From Dechloromonas sp. (GTDB taxonomy: Bacteria > Pseudomonadota > Gammaproteobacteria > Burkholderiales > Rhodocyclaceae): DNA of 7,256 bases. The notes below the pieces were generated by a model. That model searched no databases and had not been told where the DNA came from. It saw only the letters and a program-made list of their open reading frames with translations. Positions 1 through 5,295 of the stretch are shown in pieces. Position 1 is the stretch's first letter. Every line of letters starts with the position of its first letter. The translations under genes and the position numbers were made by a program. The stretch is taken from NCBI GenBank assembly GCA_013693915.1, contig CP059264.1:1618784-1626039 (forward strand). Reading direction: 5' to 3'.

Positions 1-414
1 CAGGAGCGGGAACTTTCCGACGAAGACATCAAGGACATCTCGACCTATCTCGCCGGCATCGAACTCTCCACAAAGATGCCGACCTTCAAGGGCACTGAGG
101 ATGCGCTTACCCGCCTGCAGATGGTGGACCGCGTGATGATCATTCCGCGTGCCGAAGGCAACCTCGATCGTGGCCAGGCGATCTACCAGAAGCAGTGCGC
201 CTCCTGCCACGGCAAGACCGGCAAGGGCCGAGGCATGTTCCCGATGCTCGTCGGACAATACACGAACTACCTCAAGCGCCAGGTCGATCTCTACCTCAAG
301 GGCGATCGTCCGCATGACGAGGAGGGCACGGTCGGCGTGCTGAATGGCCTCAAGGAACAGGATGTTCAGGACATCCTCGCGTATCTCACCTCGATTCAGG
401 AGCCGACCGAATGA
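1..414 (+). CDS. c4-like diheme cytochrome c, C-terminal part (5' end outside window)
   Basis: The frame is open from base 1, giving 137 residues before the TGA at 412-414; the start lies upstream. Numbering from base 1, there is one heme-binding motif, CASCH, at residues 66-70, preceded by a helix (LDRGQAIYQKQ) and followed by GKTGKGRG and a segment resembling the PKLAGQ/YLxxQ region of cytochrome c4. The first 20 residues (LSDEDIKDISTYLAGIE) repeat the closing helix of this domain (LKEQDVQDILAYLTSIQ), so an upstream first heme domain is expected, making a periplasmic diheme electron carrier. Unusually, no Met follows residue 82. The region between the YLKRQ helix and the last helix (RPHDEEGTVGVLNGL) lacks the usual axial Met. 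The stop overlaps the next start (ATGA), so the two genes are probably translationally coupled. The family is secure; the electron partner is unknown. Confidence 0.9.
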   Translation, partial: QERELSDEDIKDISTYLAGIELSTKMPTFKGTEDALTRLQMVDRVMIIPRAEGNLDRGQAIYQKQCASCHGKTGKGRGMFPMLVGQYTNYLKRQVDLYLKGDRPHDEEGTVGVLNGLKEQDVQDILAYLTSIQEPTE

Positions 415-746
415 AACTGCCGACTGTCGCGGGCTTCGCATTGCTGGTGACGGCCAGCGCCCTGCCGCAGGCCCATGCCGCCAGGTACGGCGACGGGATG
501 CCCGATGCCCAGAAGATACGCTTCTGCGAGCGGGTCCGTGACTTCGCCGTGCAGGCCTACTACGACCGCGAAAAGGGGCGGCCGATGAAGGTTTTCGTCG
601 AAGATGGAAGCGCTGGCGCGGACATAACCAATGTCGTGATCAGGCGCATCTACGCCGAGCCCGGGATTTCCACGCCGCAGGCGGCAGAAAGGCTCGGCCG
701 GGAGACCTGCAACGCGATGATGGGCAGCAAGGGTTCAGCAGAATAG
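411..746 (+). CDS. Small secreted protein of unknown function
   Basis: This encodes 111 residues. Its ATG overlaps the TGA of the cytochrome gene by four bases (ATGA), which supports both the start and co-expression. The N-terminus is a typical Sec signal peptide: MKL, a hydrophobic stretch at residues 6-18, and a probable cleavage after AHA at residues 21-23. The mature part would be about 88 residues, polar and probably periplasmic. It has two cysteines, C39 (in RFCERV) and C100 (in RETCNAMM), which could form a disulfide. There is no CxxCH, so it is not itself a cytochrome. I do not recognise the family. Coupling to the cytochrome suggests an accessory role in the same electron-transfer function, but that is inference. 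Confidence 0.75.
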   Translation: MKLPTVAGFALLVTASALPQAHAARYGDGMPDAQKIRFCERVRDFAVQAYYDREKGRPMKVFVEDGSAGADITNVVIRRIYAEPGISTPQAAERLGRETCNAMMGSKGSAE

Positions 747-793
747 TGGCGGCGGCGTATTCCCGATTCGGCGCTTCGTCGGTGACTACGCGC

Positions 794-1071
794 ATGAGCG
801 AAATACTGATTACCAAAAGCACCGCCTGAGCGCGAAAAAGGCGCGCGCCGCCGCCGAACTGGTTGCCGCCGACCTGGAGAAGGAATTCAACCTGGAGCAC
901 GAATGGGACGAGGAGGGCGTCCTGCACTTCGAGCGCATGGGTGTCCATGGGCAACTGACTCTCGGCAGGGGCGAGGTGACGATCCACATCCATCTGGGAT
1001 TTCTGCTCAGGCCGTTCAAGAGCGGACTCGAGCGGGAAATCCACGACTACTTCGACGCGCGCTTCGCCTAG
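794..1071 (+). CDS. Polyhydroxyalkanoic acid system protein (PHA_gran_rgn family), frame broken near start
   Basis: From 826 to the TAG at 1069-1071 the frame reads LSAKKARAAAELVAADLEKE, then a core with HFERMGVHGQLTL, a strand ending VTIHIHLGFLL, and EIHDYFDARF. This matches the roughly 90-residue putative PHA-system family (TIGR02610/PF09650) found beside phasin and PHA genes. No ATG, GTG or TTG starts this frame. The only plausible N-terminus, MSEILITK at 794, is in another frame and stops at 827-829. One extra A in the AAAA run at 815-818 joins them as MSEILITKKHRLSAKKARAA, 92 residues in all, which is the expected family shape. This is therefore a one-base deletion (sequencing error, true mutation or recoding). 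No strong ribosome site precedes 794. The biochemical role is unknown; it is thought to be cytoplasmic and granule-linked. The stop overlaps that of the convergent ACBP gene. Confidence 0.8.
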
Positions 1072-1325
1072 CCCTTCAATTCCGTGATCAGATCGACGTA
1101 AGCCTGCATCGCCGCCTCTGTTGAGGTTCCCTGCAGCGCTGCCCAGGCATCGTACTTGGCGCGCCCGACCAGGTCGGTGAAGCCGGGACGCTTGCCCATC
1201 GCATCGCCTTCGCTGGCCTGCTTGAACAGGCCGTAAATCCGCAGCAGGGTCTTGTTGTCAGGGCGCTCGGCGAGCATCTGGGAATCGGCAACGGCGGCGT
1301 CGAAGGCTGCCTTGAGCTTGCTCAT
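1068..1325 (-). CDS. Acyl-CoA-binding protein (ACBP)
   Basis: An 85-residue single-domain protein, the usual size for ACBP. The four-helix-bundle signatures are all visible: YGLFKQA at residues 31-37, GKRPGF at 44-49, KYDAW at 57-61 and YVDLI at 76-80. Y31, K35 and K57 correspond to the family's CoA-headgroup contacts. It is a soluble cytosolic carrier that binds long-chain acyl-CoA esters, buffers them and hands them to acyltransferases and reductases. I chose the ATG at 1325 because MSKLKAAF begins the domain and a GGAG (complement of 1334-1337) lies 8 bases upstream; a longer frame to the left has no domain content. It is divergent from the WS/DGAT gene, 67 bases away, and converges on the PHA-system gene with overlapping stops. 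Supplying acyl-CoA to the neighbouring enzymes is inference but natural. Confidence 0.95.
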   Translation of the reverse strand: MSKLKAAFDAAVADSQMLAERPDNKTLLRIYGLFKQASEGDAMGKRPGFTDLVGRAKYDAWAALQGTSTEAAMQAYVDLITELKG

Positions 1326-1358
1326 GGTGGGTGCTCCAATGGGTGTGGGAAACGCCGG

Positions 1359-1365
1359 TATTATA
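1359..1365. promoter_or_regulatory. Symmetric -10 element for divergent ACBP and WS/DGAT transcription (candidate)
   Basis: TATTATA gives a perfect TATAAT on the minus strand (complement of 1360-1365, towards ACBP). On the plus strand it gives TATTAT (1359-1364, five of six matches, towards WS/DGAT). It is the only AT-rich island in the gap. Predicted start sites are near 1353 (-) and 1371 (+), about 18 bases apart. No good -35 hexamer is seen on either strand, so activity is uncertain. Confidence 0.45.
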
Positions 1366-1379
1366 GTGGCCTGAACACT
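1365..1379. promoter_or_regulatory. AGTG-N7-CACT dyad, candidate operator
   Basis: AGTG (1365-1368) and CACT (1376-1379) form an inverted repeat with a 7-base spacer. It abuts the -10 element and covers the predicted plus-strand start site, where a repressor would block transcription. The same spacing and arms occur at 5296-5310 in the phasin/reductase gap. The arms are short, so this could be chance. The encoded TetR-type regulator is the obvious candidate ligand. Confidence 0.3.
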
Positions 1380-1392
1380 TACGGAGTTCCAG

Positions 1393-2859
1393 ATGCTTTC
1401 ACGCGAGCGTATCTCCAACGTCGACAAGGCCTGGCTGCGCATGGATCGGCCGAGCAATCTGATGCAGATTGTCGGCATCATGCTTTTCGAGGGCGAACTC
1501 GACTTCACACGCCTGCAACTTGCCGTCGAGCAGCGCATGCTTGCCCACCGGCGCTTTGTCCAGCGTGTCGTCGCCGAAGGAACGGGATACTGCTGGCAGG
1601 ATGACCCGGATTTCGCTCTCGGCAACCACCTGCGTCGGGTGGTTCGCCGCGGCAGGCTGGGCAAGGCGGGACTGCAGCGCTTCGTTGCCGACCTCGTCAG
1701 CAGGCCCCTCGATCCCGGGCGCCCGTTGTGGGAGATGCTGGTGGTCGATACGGCCTTGGGCGGCCAGGCGCTCGTGCTGCGGATCCACCACAGCATCGCC
1801 GACGGGATCGCGCTGGTCGGCGTTGTCCTGGCGCTGGCGGACGGCACGGAGGCAGCGAGGGAGAGCCATCGGCCGCCGCTTGCCGACCGGAATGACGATG
1901 ACGACGATCACGAACATGACGTCTTCTGGCAAGCGCTATGGCGCCCCGTCGCTGAAGCCGTGCTGGGCTCCGCGCGCTTGGCGCTCGATCTGCGCAACCA
2001 GTATGGTTCCCTGCTGTCCAGTCCCGGGCAACTCATCGGCATCGCCCGCGCCGGCCGCGACATTGGCGTGGAAGTCGCCAAGCTGGCGCTCATGGCGAAC
2101 GACAGTCTGACCCGCTTCAAGGGCAAGCCCGGGACAAGAAAGGAACTGGCCTGGTGCGAGCCGATTCCGCTGGCGGAGATCAAGGGAGTCGGCAAGGTGC
2201 TCGGCTGCTCGGTCAATGATTTGCTGCTGGCGGCGGTTGCCGGGTCATTGCGCGCCTACCTGGTTGACCGTGGCGACGACGTCGCTGGCGTCGAGATTCG
2301 CGCCATGGTTCCGGTCAACCTGCGCGGACCCGCCGACCTGGGCACGCTGGGCAACCGCTTCGGACTGGTGGCGCTCGAATTGCCGGTGGGCATCGAGAAT
2401 CCGCTGGCCCGCCTGTTCGAGGTTCGCGAACGGATGGCGCAGTTGAAGGGGTCGTATCAGGCGGGTTTGATGCTGACCATACTCGGAATTGCCGGCATGC
2501 TGCCGAAGCCCGTCCAGCAGGCGCTCCTCGATCTTCTCGCCAACAAGGCGACTGCGGTCATGACCAATGTGCCGGGGCCAACTGCGGCGCTCTATCTGGC
2601 GGGGGCAAGGCTGCGCCAACCGCTGTTCTGGGTGCCGCAGTCGGGTGACATCGGGATGGGCGTCTCGATCCTCTCCTATGACGGCAAAGTCCAGTTCGGC
2701 CTGATGACCGACCACAAGCTCGTTCCCGATCCCCAGTCGATCGTCGACCGGTTCGCCAGCGAGTTCGAAAAGTTCCTGATGCTTGTGTTGATGGAACCGT
2801 GGGAGCGGCTCGGCGATCCCGACGCAGTGGCCGCCGCGCTGGCGCAGGAGTTGCCGTAA
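1393..2859 (+). CDS. Wax ester synthase / acyl-CoA:diacylglycerol acyltransferase (WS/DGAT)
   Basis: A 488-residue, frame-intact member of the bacterial WS/DGAT family (about 450-500 residues; TIGR02946 type). The catalytic HHxxxDG motif is complete as HHSIADG at residues 132-138, inside RIHHSIADGIAL. Other family landmarks are PLWE (111-114), the ND pair in VNDLLLA (275-276), VPVNLRG (306-312) with LGNRFG (319-324), and TNVPGP (391-396). The enzyme transfers the acyl group of acyl-CoA to a fatty alcohol (wax ester) or diacylglycerol (triacylglycerol) at the membrane or lipid-droplet surface. Which acceptor it prefers cannot be read here. An acidic stretch, NDDDDDHEHD (167-176), lies in the linker between the two halves. 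The start is supported by GGAG at 1383-1386, 6 bases upstream. It is divergent from the ACBP gene, and the reductase gene further right would supply its alcohol substrate. Confidence 0.93.
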   Translation: MLSRERISNVDKAWLRMDRPSNLMQIVGIMLFEGELDFTRLQLAVEQRMLAHRRFVQRVVAEGTGYCWQDDPDFALGNHLRRVVRRGRLGKAGLQRFVADLVSRPLDPGRPLWEMLVVDTALGGQALVLRIHHSIADGIALVGVVLALADGTEAARESHRPPLADRNDDDDDHEHDVFWQALWRPVAEAVLGSARLALDLRNQYGSLLSSPGQLIGIARAGRDIGVEVAKLALMANDSLTRFKGKPGTRKELAWCEPIPLAEIKGVGKVLGCSVNDLLLAAVAGSLRAYLVDRGDDVAGVEIRAMVPVNLRGPADLGTLGNRFGLVALELPVGIENPLARLFEVRERMAQLKGSYQAGLMLTILGIAGMLPKPVQQALLDLLANKATAVMTNVPGPTAALYLAGARLRQPLFWVPQSGDIGMGVSILSYDGKVQFGLMTDHKLVPDPQSIVDRFASEFEKFLMLVLMEPWERLGDPDAVAAALAQELP

Positions 2860-2911
2860 GGCGACCGCGATTGCCGCCGCCTGCAGGATCTGTCCGGCGG
2901 TTGGCGTCGCC
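2860..2911. terminator. Weak bidirectional stem-loop between convergent genes
   Basis: This fills the whole gap between the stops of WS/DGAT (+) and the TPR-like gene (-). GGCGAC at 2860-2865 pairs with GTCGCC at 2906-2911, and CCGCC at 2874-2878 pairs with GGCGG at 2896-2900, giving a nested, bulged stem. There is no T-run on either side, so a classical intrinsic terminator is doubtful. Confidence 0.3.
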
Positions 2912-3690
2912 TCAGTCCGCCAGTTCCTTCGCCAGCTCGAGGTCGAGCCTTTCCATGGCGTCGGCCGGGGTGCAGGCAGCCGCCTCTTCCCGGAGCCGGT
3001 CGACGTCCCTGGCGCGCGCGCGACCGAACAGCAGGACAAGGCCGTTGGCGTACTCGGTGCGGGCAATTGACGAGTCCGGATTGAGTTCGAGCGCGGCGCG
3101 AAAATGCCTTTCCGCCACGTCCTTCTTCGCGCCGTAGGTCAGTCCGCCGACCATGCTCCCGACCTTGTCGATGATCTCGGCATGCCAGGTGCCGAGGGCG
3201 ATGTTGGCGTCGGCATGCCGTGGCTGAAGTTTCAGCGCCTGGTCGAGGCTTTGCCTGACCTTCCCGCCCAGGCCCTGGGCCAGCGCCTTGACGATGGAAA
3301 TCCCCTGGCTGTAGCGGCCGAGCGCATAGGCATGGATGTACCAGGCGTTGGCATTCCCCGGTTCGGCTTCCTGCAATGCCACGCAACGCTCGCAGATGTC
3401 CAGGAACAGCTGCAGGCGCGCCGGCTCGGAGTCCTCGAGATAGTTGGCATAGATCATTGCCGCCTTGTTGGCGGCGATGATACCGGCGGGACCTGCATCC
3501 AGGCCGATGTCCACGGCTTTGGCGAAGTCGCCGGCGTGATAGGCACGCCACGCATCCTGCGCGGCACGATTCTCGGGAAACGGCTCGCAGTCGCCACGGT
3601 GCAGTCGCTCCCAGTTTCTCTTGAGGGCCGCGCCGGCATGCGAGAATGCCTTGTCGGGATGCGGAAACTTCGTCCAGGCTTGTTTTTCAT
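2912..3690 (-). CDS. TPR-like repeat protein, frame broken at codon 2-3
   Basis: The long frame downstream of about 3685 encodes helix pairs of TPR type. The clearest are SLDQALKLQPRHADANIALG and HFRAALELNPDSSIARTEYA, with an Ala/Leu-rich solenoid on both sides. No ATG, GTG or TTG opens this frame before a GTG at 3514, which has no ribosome site and would discard about 59 conserved-looking residues. The ATG at 3690, 13 bases after the TetR stop, is one base out of frame. A sixth A in the AAAAA run (complement of 3683-3687) gives MKKQAWTKFPHPDKAFSHAG and a protein of about 259 residues. There is no signal peptide or membrane segment, so it is probably cytoplasmic. Spacing points to an operon with the TetR gene. 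TPR solenoids bind other proteins; the partner is unknown. The layout recalls RMDN-type TPR proteins, but that is a weak impression. Confidence 0.7.
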
Positions 3691-3703
3691 GGTCCCGTGA
3701 TCT

Positions 3704-4345
3704 TCAATGTTTGGCGACGTATTCGGCCGAGAGCTTTTCCAGCAGGCTGCGCGCCTCGCCTTTCAGGTAGGGTGCCGAGAGCGACATCACCTGATAGACG
3801 CCGCGCCCGATATCCGGGTCGCCGCGGGGGCGGCGGGCATGCTCGAACGATAGCCAGAAAGTCGCGACGACGGTCATGTTGGTCGCCAACGTGCTGATTT
3901 CGCCGGGTGTCGCGGACAACACGCCCGAGGCAGCCAACCCTTCATAGACCCGGAGCGCGGTTCTCTCTTTGCGTTCGAGAATGCGCTGGAAATGCGTTTC
4001 GACGAGACGGTTGCGGGTCAGCAGATCGTTGATGTCACGATAGAAGAAGCGGAATTTCCAGATGGTCTCGAAGAGCAGATGAAGAAACAGCCAGATGTCC
4101 TCGGTGCTGAGAGTCCGTCCGCCCGGCACCGTGAGCAGCGCCTCGATCTCCTTTTCGTAATCGCCGAACAGCGAGTTGACGATTTCGTCCTTGTTGTGGA
4201 AGTGGTAGTAGAGATTGCCCGGACTGATCTCCATTTCGTCGGCGATGACGGTCGTTGTGACGTTCGGCTCGCCGAAATCGTTGAAAAGCCTGAGTGCTGT
4301 TTCAAGAATGCGTTCCCGGGTGCGGCGCTTCGGCTTTTTCTCCAT
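3704..4345 (-). CDS. TetR/AcrR-family transcriptional regulator
   Basis: A 213-residue protein with an N-terminal TetR helix-turn-helix at about residues 7-55: RERILETALRLFNDFGEPN, then TTTVIADEMEISPGNLYYHF and NKDEIVNSLF. The C-terminal ligand domain is aromatic-rich (ETIWKFRFFYRDINDLL, ATFWLSFEHAR) and resembles the PF13972-type TetR C-terminus (from memory). I chose the ATG at 4345 (MEKKPKRRTRERIL) because a perfect AGGAGG (complement of 4354-4359) sits 8 bases upstream. An in-frame ATG at 4381 would place that site inside the gene. Family members are homodimeric repressors released by a small ligand. Among acyl-CoA-handling neighbours a fatty acid or acyl-CoA ligand is plausible but inferred. 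It precedes the TPR-like gene by 13 bases, so they are probably co-transcribed. Confidence 0.9.
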   Translation of the reverse strand: MEKKPKRRTRERILETALRLFNDFGEPNVTTTVIADEMEISPGNLYYHFHNKDEIVNSLFGDYEKEIEALLTVPGGRTLSTEDIWLFLHLLFETIWKFRFFYRDINDLLTRNRLVETHFQRILERKERTALRVYEGLAASGVLSATPGEISTLATNMTVVATFWLSFEHARRPRGDPDIGRGVYQVMSLSAPYLKGEARSLLEKLSAEYVAKH

Positions 4346-4353
4346 GTGGAGTC

Positions 4354-4359
4354 CCTCCT
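4354..4359 (-). promoter_or_regulatory. Ribosome binding site fixing the TetR start
   Basis: The minus strand reads AGGAGG, then 8 bases, then the ATG at 4345. This perfect site lies between two in-frame ATGs (4381 and 4345) and favours the shorter protein. Confidence 0.75.
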
Positions 4360-4478
4360 CGTTCTGTCGGAGAGAAAGCATACATCATGCGCGCCACGGT
4401 CGGGCAAGCAGAGGCCCGCCCGGGCTTGCCGGAACAGGCCGCGCGGAACAAGTTCGCATGGCCACCGACTGCCCGCCA

Positions 4479-4505
4479 TTCACGTTTCGATGACCCGGAC
4501 GTGAA
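4479..4505. repeat. Perfect 7-bp inverted repeat upstream of the TetR gene
   Basis: TTCACGT (4479-4485) and ACGTGAA (4499-4505) are exact inverted copies with a 13-base spacer. They lie about 130 bases upstream of the TetR start and directly beyond the 4507-4530 hairpin. This could be an operator for autoregulation or a second stem of the phasin terminator. The rest of the 230-base gap (4346-4575) shows no gene and no convincing promoter. Confidence 0.4.
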
Positions 4506-4506
4506 A

Positions 4507-4530
4507 GGTGCCCGGTCGCTACCGGGCACC
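4507..4530 (-). terminator. Rho-independent-type hairpin ending the phasin transcript
   Basis: GGTGCCCGGT (4507-4516) and ACCGGGCACC (4521-4530) form a perfect 10-bp GC-rich stem with a 4-base loop. On the minus strand it lies about 45 bases past the phasin stop and is followed by TTTCAC, a short T-run. It should separate the phasin transcript from the TetR gene. The T-tract is weak, so efficiency is uncertain. Confidence 0.6.
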
Positions 4531-4575
4531 CTGGTTGCTGTTCACTCCTTCCGGATGGCCGGGGAGCCCCGGTCG

Positions 4576-5203
4576 CTACTTAGGCAGCAGTTGCTGCACC
4601 AGCAGCGGCATCAGCAGACTCCGCTGGTTTTCCGGCGGCGACGCTTTCGTGGCGGCCGGCTTGCGGACCGGCGCGGCCTTGGGGGCGGCTGCTTGAGCGG
4701 TGGCGGGGGCTGCAGTGGTCCGGGCAGCGGGCTTGGCAACCTTGCCTTCCTGCGCGTCGCTCATCTTCTGGACCAGCGCGGTCAATTCGGTGATGCGTTT
4801 GGTCAGCCGGTCGATGTCCTTCTTGGACGGCACGCCCAGGCTGGAAAGGGCGCGGGCAACGCGGTCCTCGAAGACCTTCTCGAGACTGTCCCACTTGCCG
4901 CTCGCCTTGTCGGTGACGGCGGTGACCTTGCCGGTCACGGCTGCCACCTTGGCATCGACGGCTTTGCGCACGCCGGCCAGCTTGCCGTCGGCGACCTTGC
5001 GCACGTCGGCGATCTTTTCGTCAGCGCTCTTGCGGGTCTTCTTCTGGATGGCTTCGCCTTCCTTGACCAGCGCATCGAAAACCTTGGTGCCTTCTTCCTG
5101 GGTCTTGGAGAATGCGCCGAGACCAGCCAGCCAGATCTGTTGTGCGGATTCCTTGACCGTCTGAGCCAGTTGCTTCTCGGCAGGGGGTGACTTTCTTGAC
5201 CAT
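4576..5203 (-). CDS. Phasin (PHA granule-associated protein), frame broken at codon 6-7
   Basis: Phasins coat the surface of polyhydroxyalkanoate granules in the cytoplasm. The ATG at 5203 has an ideal AAGGAG 6 bases upstream and reads MVKKVTP, then leaves the frame at a CCCCC run (complement of 5183-5187). Removing one C gives MVKKVTPAEKQLAQTVKESA, followed by QQIWLAGLGAFSKTQEEG (residues 21-38), the hallmark of the TIGR01837-type phasins, and 208 residues in total. Next come tandem 11-residue amphipathic repeats (about 56-99), a coiled-coil segment (VPSKKDIDRLTKRITELTAL), an Ala/Pro/Lys tail (about 157-190) like that of PhaF-type phasins, and the end LLMPLLVQQLLPK. The downstream GTG at 5004 would lose the conserved WLAGLGAF region, so it is not the real start. 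It is divergent from the acyl-CoA reductase, 149 bases away. Confidence 0.88.
4906..5037 (-). repeat. Four tandem 11-residue amphipathic repeats within the phasin
   Basis: Four consecutive 33-base units encode TRKSADEKIAD, VRKVADGKLAG, VRKAVDAKVAA and the more diverged VTGKVTAVTDK. In the first three, positions 2-3 (RK), 6 (D), 8 (K) and 9 (I/L/V) recur. An 11-residue period is typical of amphipathic helices that lie on lipid surfaces. Confidence 0.6.
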
Positions 5204-5209
5204 GTCCAA

Positions 5210-5215
5210 CTCCTT
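5210..5215 (-). promoter_or_regulatory. Ribosome binding site of the phasin gene
   Basis: The minus strand reads AAGGAG, 6 bases before the ATG at 5203. This strong site shows that translation starts at 5203 even though that frame is broken a few codons later. Confidence 0.8.
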
Positions 5216-5227
5216 CAAAGTAAAAGT

Positions 5228-5249
5228 TGCGGCAGATTCATTCCCTGCC
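5228..5249. promoter_or_regulatory. Dyad symmetry in the phasin leader, candidate PHA-regulator site
   Basis: TGC-G-GCA (5228-5234) is a small palindrome. It overlaps GGCAG (5231-5235), which pairs with CTGCC (5245-5249) across 9 bases. The element lies 13-34 bases upstream of the phasin ribosome site. PhaR-type phasin repressors are reported to bind TGC/GCA dyads, so this is a candidate operator; the assignment is inference. Confidence 0.25.
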
Positions 5250-5295
5250 AACACAGCCAGTGTAGGATATTCCCCTAGAGCGGGCACACTAATAA

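Noticed and set aside
640..1044. Open minus-strand frame opposite the PHA-system gene
   Set aside because: It is the complement of a recognised family in a GC-rich region, has no domain signature, and overlaps two better-supported genes.
1399..1932. Minus-strand frame opposite the WS/DGAT start
   Set aside because: It is a shadow of the acyltransferase. The His/Asp-rich product simply mirrors its codons.
3104..3700. Open plus-strand frame of 198 codons
   Set aside because: It lies exactly in register opposite the TPR-like gene. The minus strand carries recognisable TPR helices, while the plus-strand product has no domain pattern.
4378..4390. GCAT-N5-ATGC palindrome and TATGCT -10-like hexamer upstream of the TetR gene
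   Set aside because: The arms are only four bases, and the best -35 partner (TTGCCC) is at a poor 19-base spacing.
4294..5190. Long plus-strand frame of 298 codons
   Set aside because: It runs antisense through the TetR start, the terminator and the phasin. Its Gly/Leu-rich product is the reverse of Ala/Lys-rich phasin codons, and it has no convincing ribosome site.
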